Source: Thermoplasmata archaeon | Lineage (GTDB): Archaea > Thermoplasmatota > Thermoplasmata > Lutacidiplasmatales > UBA184 | Assembly (NCBI GenBank): GCA_021828085.1 | Contig: JAKATE010000083.1 | Span: 1-8,319, forward strand | Reading direction: 5' to 3' | Length of the DNA: 8,319 nt | Shown here: positions 1-6,550 of the stretch, in pieces | How positions within the stretch are numbered: position 1 is the stretch's first letter | Layout of the letters: each line of letters begins with the position of its first letter | The notes under the pieces: model-generated | Database searches by the model: none | Told to the model about the DNA's origin: nothing | Seen by the model: only the letters and a program-made list of their open reading frames with translations | Position numbers and translations under genes: made by a program

Positions 1-581
1 CCGGCGTGGGGGGGGTGGGTGGCCGCCCTCCCGCGGGGGGGGCAGGGGGGAGGGCCCGGCGGGGCCGGCGGGGGCGGCGGCGGTGGGGGAGCGACGGGTG
101 GGGAGGTCCCGTAGCCGGGGGAAGCGGGCGCGCCCGCTTCCGGCGCGGGTGGGGCCCCGTACCCGTACGGGGGAGCGGCGGAGGCGTAGGGGACGGGAGG
201 GGCGCGCAAGCTGTCCTCCAGCCGGATCCAGGCCACCAGCAGAAGGACCCCGGGGATGACCAGGACGAAGATCAGGGAGATGATCCCCCAGAGCAGCAGC
301 TCGCTCGAGGCCCGGCGCAGGTCCCCGGAGGTGAACATCTGGAGGATATCCCCGAGCTTCAGATAGGTGATGATCCCGATGACGAACCCGATGAGGAGGT
401 ACACTCCGCTGAGGAGGCCAATGGCGTGCACGGCGAGGATGCCGAGGGCCCCGAGGGCGACGGCCACGAGGGAGAGGACGAGGACGAGCAGTCGGGAGAT
501 CTCGACCAGCCGTCGTGCGTCGTCTGTGGCCGAGGAACCGAACGCCGGTCCGGCGTAGGGTGGGCTCTGGGCGGGTTGCAT
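1..581 (-). CDS. Small membrane protein with proline-rich tail, 3' end outside window
   Basis: The minus frame is open from an ATG at 581 to the window edge, giving at least 193 codons with no stop, so the C-terminus is missing. Residues 1-30 are polar. Three hydrophobic segments follow at about 31-51, 54-74 and 95-118, separated by a short charged stretch (KLGDIL and GDLRRASSE). From about residue 127 the protein becomes a low-complexity Pro/Ala/Gly/Tyr tail with runs of prolines. Reading this strand as coding explains why the plus strand here is so G-rich. A box A-like TTTAT lies about 28 bases upstream of the ATG, which fits a leaderless message and supports this start. I do not recognise the family. 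It resembles the next gene in layout and in the last membrane segment. Function unknown; membrane location is inferred from hydrophobicity. Confidence 0.72.
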   Translation of the reverse strand, partial: MQPAQSPPYAGPAFGSSATDDARRLVEISRLLVLVLSLVAVALGALGILAVHAIGLLSGVYLLIGFVIGIITYLKLGDILQMFTSGDLRRASSELLLWGIISLIFVLVIPGVLLLVAWIRLEDSLRAPPVPYASAAPPYGYGAPPAPEAGAPASPGYGTSPPVAPPPPPPPPAPPGPPPCPPRGRAATHPPHA

Positions 582-605
582 GTCCAGAAAGCGCACCGAC
601 CCTCC

Positions 606-613
606 CATAAAGA
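606..613 (-). promoter_or_regulatory. Box A (TATA-like) for the membrane protein gene at 581
   Basis: On the minus strand this reads ATCTTTATG, an AT-rich island in very GC-rich DNA. Its centre is about 28 bases upstream of the ATG at 581, so an archaeal transcript would begin almost at the start codon. It lies in the 60-base gap after the stop of the upstream minus-strand gene. Confidence 0.5.
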
Positions 614-644
614 TGGCTATGTGGCCCAGGGGGGCGGCTCCCGC

Positions 645-1088
645 CTAGGCCGGAGGCGAGGGGGGGCTCCCTCCGCCCTCCGGGGAGAAGATCGGGCGGG
701 AGAGGACCAGATGCAGGAACGACACCAGTAGGAGGAGCCCGAGCACGACCCCGAAGACCAGCCCCACGATCCCGTAGACTAGGGTCCTTTCCCGCGCCCG
801 GGCCAGTTCGTGGCGGGTCCAGAGCAACTCGAGCCCGGGAAGCTCCCGGTAGAGGAGCAAAGCCACCGCGACCCAGAGGCCGTCGTAGAGGAGTCCCCCG
901 ACGGTGTCCGGGCTCGCAGGGTGGGGGGCGAGGAGTGCGGTCAGCAGGGTGTAGAGGAGGAAGAAGGTCCCCACGAGCGCCCAGGCGATGGCGACGGGCC
1001 GCAGGGTCTGCCAGTATCGGCTCAAGGGCATGGAGAGTAGGGCGTCCGCGCCCTGTTCCGCAGGCGGATCGGTAGGTGGGCTCGCCAT
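645..1088 (-). CDS. Small three-TM membrane protein of unknown function
   Basis: 147 residues from the ATG at 1088; a TTG two codons further upstream (1094) is possible but less likely. After a polar N-terminus of about 30 residues there are hydrophobic segments at about 30-54, 63-84 and 103-130, then a short Pro/Ser/Gly tail ending in PSPPA. Between the second and third segments is a charged stretch (TRHELARARERT). The order of segments, the basic linker and a YGI/WGI motif opening the last helix parallel the downstream gene at 581, so the two are probably diverged paralogues, although I cannot compute identity. No signal peptide or enzymatic motif is visible. A box A at 1121-1130 implies a short leader of about ten bases. 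Function is unknown. Confidence 0.7.
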   Translation of the reverse strand: MASPPTDPPAEQGADALLSMPLSRYWQTLRPVAIAWALVGTFFLLYTLLTALLAPHPASPDTVGGLLYDGLWVAVALLLYRELPGLELLWTRHELARARERTLVYGIVGLVFGVVLGLLLLVSFLHLVLSRPIFSPEGGGSPPSPPA

Positions 1089-1120
1089 CCCCAAAAGCTC
1101 CCGCGGGGAGGGTGGGTCCG

Positions 1121-1130
1121 CTTACTTAAG
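1121..1130 (-). promoter_or_regulatory. Box A for the minus-strand membrane protein gene
   Basis: The minus strand reads CTTAAGTAAG, one of the few AT-rich stretches in the divergent gap 1095-1192. Its centre is about 37 bases upstream of the ATG at 1088, predicting a transcript start near 1099 and a short leader. Confidence 0.5.
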
Positions 1131-1154
1131 CCGGCCCAGGGCGGGAGCGCGGGG

Positions 1155-1162
1155 CCTTAAGC
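1155..1162 (+). promoter_or_regulatory. Box A-like element for the CDF transporter gene
   Basis: CCTTAAGC lies about 35 bases before the GTG at 1193 and would place transcription start near 1184. It faces the other way from the element at 1121-1130, giving back-to-back promoters about 33 bases apart. A second AT-rich spot (CATATC, 1174-1179) is too close to the start to act as box A. Confidence 0.35.
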
Positions 1163-1192
1163 CGCCCTCCGTCCATATCGGGGGGAGCACCG

Positions 1193-2179
1193 GTGCGGAC
1201 GAACGTTATCATCGCCGCGACCCTCACTCTGGATGCGGTCTTCTTCGTCCTGAACATCTCGGTCGCCGCGGTGGGGGGGAGCCGGGCGGTGCTCTCCCAG
1301 GCGGTCTACACCATCAGCGACCTGGTGGGGACCGGGATGATCCTGCTCGGGCAGCGCGAAAGCGTCCGGCCGGCGACTCCCCGCCACCCCTTCGGGCGAG
1401 GGAAGGAGCGGTTCTTCTGGGCGTTCGTGGCCGGCCTACTCACCTTCTCCCTGGCCGGCTCGCTGGTGCTCGGCGAGGGGCTCCTCCAGATCCTCACCCC
1501 CAAACCAGTGGCGGCCATTTCGGACGGCCTCCTCACCATCGCCGGGACCCTGGCGGCGAACCTGGGAAGCCTGGTCGTGGTCCTCTGGGAGCTCCGACGG
1601 GACGGTCAGACCGTGGAGGGGCTTCTCGCGAGCGAGCACCAGGGGGTGAAGTCGATCTTCCTCCAGGACACGGTAGCGGTGGCAGGGGCGGCCGTCGCCT
1701 TCTCCGGGCTCTTCCTGGTCCGGATCACGGGCAACGCGCTGTACGACGGGCTCTCCGCCGCCGTGGTCGGGGCACTCCTCCTGCTGACCGGCTTCGTGCT
1801 TGCGGCGGAGGCCCGCAGCCTGCTGGTGGGCCGGTCGGTCAGCGACGAGGAGGGGCGGGAGATCCTCCGGACGGTCGAGCAGTACCCGTTCGTCCGGAAG
1901 GTCGTGGACATGCGGAGCATGGTCCTGGGCCCGGAGGAGGCGCTGGTCACCCTCCAGGTGAACTTCCTGGACGAGCTCAACACCGACGATATCGAGATGC
2001 ACATCGATCAGCTGCAGCGGTTCATCCGGGGGGAGCACCCGCGGGTCCGGCATCTGGTCATCCAGCCCGTCTCGGCCCCGGAGGAGCCCCACCGCCCGCG
2101 GCCGAAGGGATCGGCCCCTCTTCCGTCGGGAGGTTCGCCCGGATCGGCAGACCCCCCCGGGCGCGGCGCCAAGCGGTGA
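1193..2179 (+). CDS. Cation diffusion facilitator (CDF/SLC30-type) metal transporter
   Basis: 328 residues; a membrane antiporter family that exports divalent metals such as zinc, usually in exchange for protons. The GTG start follows a purine-rich GGGGGAG (1181-1187) at a sensible distance. The protein begins directly in TM1 (about 6-27). TM2 carries YTISD with Asp43, the family's TM2 metal-site position. Residues 65-76 hold the HPFGRGKERFFW motif seen between TM2 and TM3, which I associate with the ZnT9-like (SLC30A9) branch. TM5 has LQDTVA (Gln158, Asp159) instead of the more common HxxxD, again as in that branch. YDGL and the ARSLLVGRSV segment lead into a cytoplasmic C-terminal domain (about 218-300). 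The last 30 residues are Pro/Arg/Gly-rich, look disordered and overlap the MFS gene on the other strand. Metal specificity cannot be read from the sequence. Confidence 0.9.
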   Translation: MRTNVIIAATLTLDAVFFVLNISVAAVGGSRAVLSQAVYTISDLVGTGMILLGQRESVRPATPRHPFGRGKERFFWAFVAGLLTFSLAGSLVLGEGLLQILTPKPVAAISDGLLTIAGTLAANLGSLVVVLWELRRDGQTVEGLLASEHQGVKSIFLQDTVAVAGAAVAFSGLFLVRITGNALYDGLSAAVVGALLLLTGFVLAAEARSLLVGRSVSDEEGREILRTVEQYPFVRKVVDMRSMVLGPEEALVTLQVNFLDELNTDDIEMHIDQLQRFIRGEHPRVRHLVIQPVSAPEEPHRPRPKGSAPLPSGGSPGSADPPGRGAKR

Positions 2180-3359
2180 CCAGGAGCAGGAAGATCCCGA
2201 CCAGGACGAAGAAGACGATCACCCCGGGGTTCCCCAGGGCGCTGAAGAGCGCGCTGGAGAGGAGGATCCCGATGGTCATCCCGGCGGAGATCATCAGGCT
2301 GTAGAGCGCCATGGTGGTCGCGCGCGTGATGCGCAGGGAGAGGTCGGCGAGGGCGGCGAGCGACGAGGGTCCGAAGGCCAGGGCGGCGAGGGCGCTCACG
2401 CCGACGCCGACGTAGCAGGCGTCCCGGACGATGGGGTAGCTGGAGCCGAGGGCGACGACCGCACCGGCGAAGAGGAGGACCCCGAGGAACCCTCCGATGC
2501 CCAGACGCATGACGGGCTCGCGCCCCCAGCGGTCCGTGAGCCTCCCGTAGAACGGCTGGGTGAGGAAGAGCAGGCTACCGCCGGCCAGGATGGCGATCCC
2601 GAGCTCCCAGACCGGGATGGTGAGCCCCCGCGCGGCGGTGCCGAGGAAGGTGAACAGCGCCCCGACGATCATGTAGATCGCCGCCCAGGGCAGGATGATG
2701 ACCCAAACGTCCACCCGGAACGCGGCGCGGATGCGCTCCATATCGAAGAAGCGCCGGGCGAGGGGCTCGTGGAGATGCCGGGAGCGGGCGAGGAGCAGCC
2801 CGAGGGCGACGAGGACGGCGAGGGCTCCGACCCAGAAGGCCCGGTTGAGCTCGGGATCCGGCAGGACCGCGGTGAGCATGTATCCGGCGGCGAACCCTGA
2901 GATCCAGCCGGCCAGGTTGACGGCATCGAACCAGCCCATCTCCCGCCCGCGCCCCACGAAGGTGGTGACATCGCCGGTGTAGGCGAGGGAAGAGGCCAGG
3001 ATGGCGCCGCTCGCGAGCCCGAAAGTCCCGGAGAGGGCGCCCTGGAGCGGGAGCGACCGGGTGAGCGACATGAGCAGCAGCACCACCGCGCCGAGCCCCA
3101 GGCCGAAGCGCAGGACCGGCAGGCGGCCGTAGCGGTCCGCGGCCAGGCCCGAGAAGAGCACGGTGGAGAGCTCCAGAGCGGGGGCGAGCGCGGCCGCGAG
3201 GCCCACCAGCTCCACCGAGGTACCGAGATAGAAGGCGTAGACGCTGAGGGTGATCCCGAAGCCAAAGCGGATGAGGAGCGTGGCGGCGAAGACGACGGGG
3301 AGGAGGTCGGCCCCGGGACGGGAAGGTTCCACCCCCGGGGCCGGCGCGTCTCCGGTCAA
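2058..3359 (-). CDS. Major facilitator superfamily (MFS) transporter
   Basis: 433 residues if it starts at the TTG at 3359, which shares bases with the stop of the VOC gene (TTGA); a GTG at 3332 would give a protein nine residues shorter. The reading frame stays open far upstream, but that part translates to arginine/proline-rich non-membrane sequence and is antisense-frame noise over the VOC and gltX genes. The protein is hydrophobic with about 12 predicted helices. It carries the MFS motif A twice, after TM2 (GLAADRYGRLPVL, residues 71-83) and in the second half (GRLTDRWGREPVM, 272-284), the usual sign of the duplicated six-helix fold. The C-terminal 35 residues are polar and disordered. 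Substrate unknown; drug- or metabolite-efflux MFS proteins have this size. The coupled start suggests co-expression with the VOC protein. Confidence 0.87.
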   Translation of the reverse strand: MTGDAPAPGVEPSRPGADLLPVVFAATLLIRFGFGITLSVYAFYLGTSVELVGLAAALAPALELSTVLFSGLAADRYGRLPVLRFGLGLGAVVLLLMSLTRSLPLQGALSGTFGLASGAILASSLAYTGDVTTFVGRGREMGWFDAVNLAGWISGFAAGYMLTAVLPDPELNRAFWVGALAVLVALGLLLARSRHLHEPLARRFFDMERIRAAFRVDVWVIILPWAAIYMIVGALFTFLGTAARGLTIPVWELGIAILAGGSLLFLTQPFYGRLTDRWGREPVMRLGIGGFLGVLLFAGAVVALGSSYPIVRDACYVGVGVSALAALAFGPSSLAALADLSLRITRATTMALYSLMISAGMTIGILLSSALFSALGNPGVIVFFVLVGIFLLLVTAWRRARGGLPIRANLPTEEGPIPSAAGGGAPPGPRRAG

Positions 3360-3751
3360 TGGCCCGGGCTCACCGGTGCGTTCTCGAGCAGCTCGATCCA
3401 GATGCCGTTGGGGTCGGTCACGAAGGCGATGCGGCGGCTCCCTCCCTGGAGGGTGTAGGGCGCCCGGGCGATCCTCCCGCCCGCGGCCGCGAGGTGCTGC
3501 AGGGCCCTGTCCAGGTCCGCTACCTCGAAGGCGAGGTGGTCGAGCTGGTCCCCCTCCGTGTAGTCGGTCCTCTCCTTCCACCAGGTGAGCTCCACTCGGG
3601 CCCCGCTCTCCGGGTCGGTGACGAAGGCGATCTCGGCATGGTTCTCGGGAATCTCCCGGCGGCGTTCGAAGCGCAGTCCGAGCCCTTCCGTGTAGAAGCG
3701 CAGGCTCTGCTCCATGTCCTTCACGGTGATCGAGGTGTGGGAGAAACGCAT
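3356..3751 (-). CDS. VOC superfamily metalloenzyme, glyoxalase I (lactoylglutathione lyase)-like
   Basis: 131 residues from the ATG at 3751, close to bacterial GloA in length. The fold is two beta-alpha-beta-beta-beta modules, beginning MRFSHTSITVKDMEQSL and repeating at QLDHLAFEV. The four metal ligands of glyoxalase I fall in the expected places: His5, Glu54 (RVELTW), His72 (LDHLAF) and Glu120 (WIELLE). Methylmalonyl-CoA epimerase, a close relative common in archaea, has Gln in place of the first Glu, so the ligand set favours a GloA-like enzyme acting on methylglyoxal-type adducts. Many archaea lack glutathione, so the thiol cofactor is uncertain. A TTG at 3787 would add 12 poorly conserved-looking residues. 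It lies 57 bases after the gltX stop and overlaps the MFS start, so it is probably part of that operon. Confidence 0.87.
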   Translation of the reverse strand: MRFSHTSITVKDMEQSLRFYTEGLGLRFERRREIPENHAEIAFVTDPESGARVELTWWKERTDYTEGDQLDHLAFEVADLDRALQHLAAAGGRIARAPYTLQGGSRRIAFVTDPNGIWIELLENAPVSPGH

Positions 3752-3808
3752 CGCTGACCCGTCCGGGGAAGGGTCGAGCCCGGTCAAGAGCGTTGCGGAA
3801 GGGGCCGG

Positions 3809-5542
3809 TCAGCCGTGGGCGAGGTGGAAGCGGCGCGGCGCCCCGGCGCGGGGGCTCCCCGCCCGCACGAAGCCCACGCGTTCGAACTGGTAGATCTCCC
3901 CTTCCCGGGCCGAAGCGACCGCCGGCTCGGCCAGGCCCTCGACCTGGGTTCCGTCGATCTGGACGATGGAGACGGGGCAGGCCCCCTCGGAGGGCACCCA
4001 CTGGATGCGGGGCAGCGGTCGGTTGGGGAGGTCGACGAAGCTCGCCTCCACCGGGCCCGGCGCAAGGGGATGGGGGAGCCGGACGTTCATCAGGTCCTTC
4101 AGTCGGATCTCCTCCCCGGCATGGGCCTCCAGGTCGGCGCGGGGCAGGTAGAAATCGGAACCCACGTGGAGGGCGCGCCGGCCCATCTCCGGGTGCTCCG
4201 GATGGTTGGCGAGTTCGATGGGGCCGGGCCAGGGGGGGACCCCCGTGACGTGGAGCAGGACGGGAGCGGGGACGAAGGAGCGTCGCGGGGTCACGGGGTC
4301 GAGCCGCTGCCGGTTGTAGGCGTAGAGCGTCTCGGCGGGCACCTCGATGTCCGCGAGGGAAAGGCCGAAGGAGAGCACGAACTCCTTGAGGGAGTCGGGC
4401 TGGATGCCCCGCTGCCAGAGGGAGCGCAGGCTCCAGGTGCGTGGATCGGCCCAACCCTCGAAGACCCCCGAAGCGATCTCCCGCTGGAACTTGCTCTTGG
4501 AGAGCTCGCCCACGCGCAGGCGTAACAGACCGAAGTGCAGCAGTTCCGGGCCTTGGGCGTCCATGGCCTTCCAGAGGGCCCGCTCCATCTCGTCCTCCAT
4601 CACCAGGTCCTTCCCGCGGATGACGTGGGTGATCCCCAGGTCGACGTCGTCCACGGCCCAGGAGTACTCGAGGAGGGGCCAGACGCGGTAGCGTTTCCCG
4701 ACCCGGGGGTGGTCGAGGTCGCTGATGCGGAAGAGGACGCGGTCCCGGAAGGCCGGGTTGGGATGCTGCATGTCGGTGCGGAGGCGGACGACCGCCTCGC
4801 CGACGCCGTAGCGGCCCGAGAGCATTCCTTGCCAGGCGTCCTCCTGCCAGCCGGGGTCCCGGTCCCTCTCCGGGCAGGCGATCCCGGCGAGCCGGTTCTT
4901 ACGGAGGAGCTCCGGGGGGCAGAGGCAGACGTAGGCGGCCCTCTTCGCGAGCAGGGGAGGAAGGTGGCGGTAGTGCTCGGGGATGCGGTCGGACTTGTAG
5001 TGGAGGGCGTCGATCCGGATCCCGGCGAGGCGGAAGTCCTCCTGGATGAGGTCGTAGGACTCCCGGTCCGGCCGCTTCTCCGCCGAACCCACGGTGTCGT
5101 CGAAGACGAGCAGGAAGCGGCCCTGGTAGCGCTCGCGATAGGCGTCGTTGATCCAGAGGGCACGCGCGTGGCCCACATGGAGAGCGCCGGAAGGGAAGGG
5201 GGCGAAACGGAGGACGACCTTCCCCGGGACCGCCCCCGGCAGAGGGGGGAGCTCGAGCGGCTCCCGGTTCCCCTCCTCCCGGGGCCCCGTTCTTCGTGTC
5301 GGGGTCGTCGCTCCTCCCAGGGTACGGAGACGTTCCTCCCGGTCCCGGGGAGAGAGGGCGACGACCTCCCGCACCGCCCCTTCGACCACGGCGCGGACCT
5401 CATCCTTCCTCGACCGCAGCTCCGGGTCACCGCCGAGAAGGGCCCCCAGCACGCTCTCCGGGCGGGGATCGCTGCCGTGCCGCAGGGCGTTTTCGAGCGC
5501 CACGCGGAGCGCGCGGGACCGGAGGTCCTCAAGGGTCGGCAC
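3809..5542 (-). CDS. gltX: Glutamyl-tRNA synthetase, archaeal type
   Basis: 577 residues. This class I enzyme attaches glutamate to tRNA-Glu and, in archaea without GlnRS, normally also to tRNA-Gln for later amidation. Layout: N-terminal extension (1-105) typical of archaeal GluRS; Rossmann catalytic core with the HIGH motif as HVGH (122-125) inside FAPFPSGALHVGHAR; a CxC...C set (Cys206, Cys208, Cys223) after AAYV; VIRGKDL near 307-313; and the KMSKS equivalent ELSKSK (346-351). The rest is the beta-barrel anticodon-binding domain. The GTG start at 5542 follows a box A at the right spacing for a leaderless message. Oddity: the usual RFEDTDP or RFDDTDP stretch reads VFDDTVGSAEKRP (146-158), losing the Arg and the second Asp. 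The family call is firm from the overall motif order; substrate use may be worth checking. Confidence 0.93.
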   Translation of the reverse strand: MPTLEDLRSRALRVALENALRHGSDPRPESVLGALLGGDPELRSRKDEVRAVVEGAVREVVALSPRDREERLRTLGGATTPTRRTGPREEGNREPLELPPLPGAVPGKVVLRFAPFPSGALHVGHARALWINDAYRERYQGRFLLVFDDTVGSAEKRPDRESYDLIQEDFRLAGIRIDALHYKSDRIPEHYRHLPPLLAKRAAYVCLCPPELLRKNRLAGIACPERDRDPGWQEDAWQGMLSGRYGVGEAVVRLRTDMQHPNPAFRDRVLFRISDLDHPRVGKRYRVWPLLEYSWAVDDVDLGITHVIRGKDLVMEDEMERALWKAMDAQGPELLHFGLLRLRVGELSKSKFQREIASGVFEGWADPRTWSLRSLWQRGIQPDSLKEFVLSFGLSLADIEVPAETLYAYNRQRLDPVTPRRSFVPAPVLLHVTGVPPWPGPIELANHPEHPEMGRRALHVGSDFYLPRADLEAHAGEEIRLKDLMNVRLPHPLAPGPVEASFVDLPNRPLPRIQWVPSEGACPVSIVQIDGTQVEGLAEPAVASAREGEIYQFERVGFVRAGSPRAGAPRRFHLAHG

Positions 5543-5566
5543 GTCCCCGGGCGAGCCGGGGATGGT

Positions 5567-5576
5567 CTAAAGATTA
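5567..5576 (-). promoter_or_regulatory. Box A for gltX operon
   Basis: The minus strand reads TAATCTTTAG, centred about 29 bases before the GTG of gltX. It overlaps the TAA stop (5576-5574) of the upstream RNase H-like gene, so gltX and the two genes after it may have their own leaderless transcript in addition to any read-through. Confidence 0.5.
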
Positions 5577-6407
5577 CGGGGAGGGAGCAGGGTTGCCCAT
5601 CGAGGGGTTGCCCGCCGAGTGGCGGCCCGGGTCGGAGGGGGTCGGGGCCCCCTTGCGGAGCTCGGTGAGTCGGATGGCCTCCCCGAGCGCGAGGCTCCCC
5701 TCCAGCACAGAGGCGGCGAGGGCCCGGGAGATGGTGAGCCTCCCCCCGCTCGCCTCCCGGCTGATCCGCTGGAGGTTTCCCACGGCCCCGCGCGTGATGC
5801 GGATGGTGGCCCGGCCCAGGACCCTTCGTCCCGGGGTGGCGGCGATCGCACGGGCGGCCAGCGGGTCGTTCTGACGGCGACCGGGGAGAGTGGTCCGCAT
5901 CTCATCGACGAGCTCGCGGGGCAGGTCCTGCCGCGAGAGGGCGTTGAGGATCCGTCCATAGCTCGGAGGGTCGCCGTTCCCGACCCGGACGTTCAGCGCG
6001 GTGGAGGGGAAGTCGCTATGCAGGCGTTGGGCGAGGTCCGCCACCGCCTCCGGGCTCCCGACCGTCCCCTGGGCCAGGCACTCCCCCTGCTCGTCGAGGA
6101 CGGCGTAGCCGGGACGGGGTCCGGGGTCCACTCCCAGGGTGAGCGAGCGTATCCGGTGGGTGCCGCGGAGGGCCTTCCGCACGGCCACCCCGACCGTCAC
6201 CAGGTCGCCCGGAGCGGCGACGATGGTGTGGGGGAACTTGACCTCCTCCCTCTCGGACTCCGAGGTGATGACCACCGCGACGCGGTCGGGGATCCGGGCC
6301 CCCGGAAGGAGGCTCAGCGTCGGGATCCTTCGCTCCCGGAAGTACGTGGCCAGGTCGCCGTAGAGTAGAGGATCGCGGGTCACCAGTCCCACTCTGCGCT
6401 CGGCCAA
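5574..6407 (-). CDS. Predicted RNase H-fold nuclease, RuvX/YqgF-like
   Basis: 277 residues from a TTG at 6407. An in-frame TTG at 6470 exists, but the box A at 6430-6440 lies inside that longer version and puts transcription start at about 6408, so the shorter form is preferred. An N-terminal domain (1-85) with VGLVTRDPLLYGDLATYF looks like a small alpha/beta unit. The C-terminal part has three motifs of RuvC/RuvX-type nucleases in the right order: GVDPGPRPGYAVLD (Asp94) on the first strand, VDEMRTT (Asp168, Glu169), resembling the DERxTT of YqgF/RuvX, and DPLAARAI (Asp181), resembling DxxAAxxI. The last 30 residues are Pro/Gly/Ser-rich. RuvX acts in pre-16S rRNA maturation in bacteria and RuvC resolves Holliday junctions; which of these, if either, applies here is unknown. 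The gltX promoter overlaps its stop. Confidence 0.75.
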   Translation of the reverse strand: MAERRVGLVTRDPLLYGDLATYFRERRIPTLSLLPGARIPDRVAVVITSESEREEVKFPHTIVAAPGDLVTVGVAVRKALRGTHRIRSLTLGVDPGPRPGYAVLDEQGECLAQGTVGSPEAVADLAQRLHSDFPSTALNVRVGNGDPPSYGRILNALSRQDLPRELVDEMRTTLPGRRQNDPLAARAIAATPGRRVLGRATIRITRGAVGNLQRISREASGGRLTISRALAASVLEGSLALGEAIRLTELRKGAPTPSDPGRHSAGNPSMGNPAPSP

Positions 6408-6429
6408 CGATACGAAGATGGTCGTGGGT

Positions 6430-6440
6430 GGATAAGTAGT
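6430..6440 (-). promoter_or_regulatory. Box A for RNase H-fold gene
   Basis: The minus strand reads ACTACTTATCC, centred about 27 bases upstream of the TTG at 6407. This spacing matches the elements before the genes starting at 581 and 5542 and is the reason for choosing the internal TTG as start. Confidence 0.5.
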
Positions 6441-6550
6441 TTCTTTGGCGGGGTCGGGACCACCCCCCAACGTTCTCCTCCTCGCTGCGGCCCGGGGGAC
6501 TCCGGCACCTCGGGCAAACGCTCAAGGGGCCTGGTCGGCTCGGTGCGGCC

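Noticed and set aside
6..731. Plus-strand open frame of 241 codons
   Set aside because: It is antisense to the membrane-protein frame on the minus strand, which has clear hydrophobic segments and a promoter. The plus-strand product is Arg/Gly/Glu-rich with no motif.
988..2304. Plus-strand open frame of 438 codons across the CDF gene
   Set aside because: It is out of frame with the recognisable CDF protein and gives Pro/Arg/Gly-rich sequence only, a by-product of few stop codons at high GC.
3360..4454. Upstream extension of the MFS frame to 798 codons
   Set aside because: The added 365 residues are Arg/Pro-rich, lie over the VOC and gltX genes in another frame and have no membrane segments. 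The transporter begins at 3359 or 3332.
4535..5668. Plus-strand open frame of 377 codons opposite gltX
   Set aside because: It mirrors the conserved synthetase and shows no family motif.
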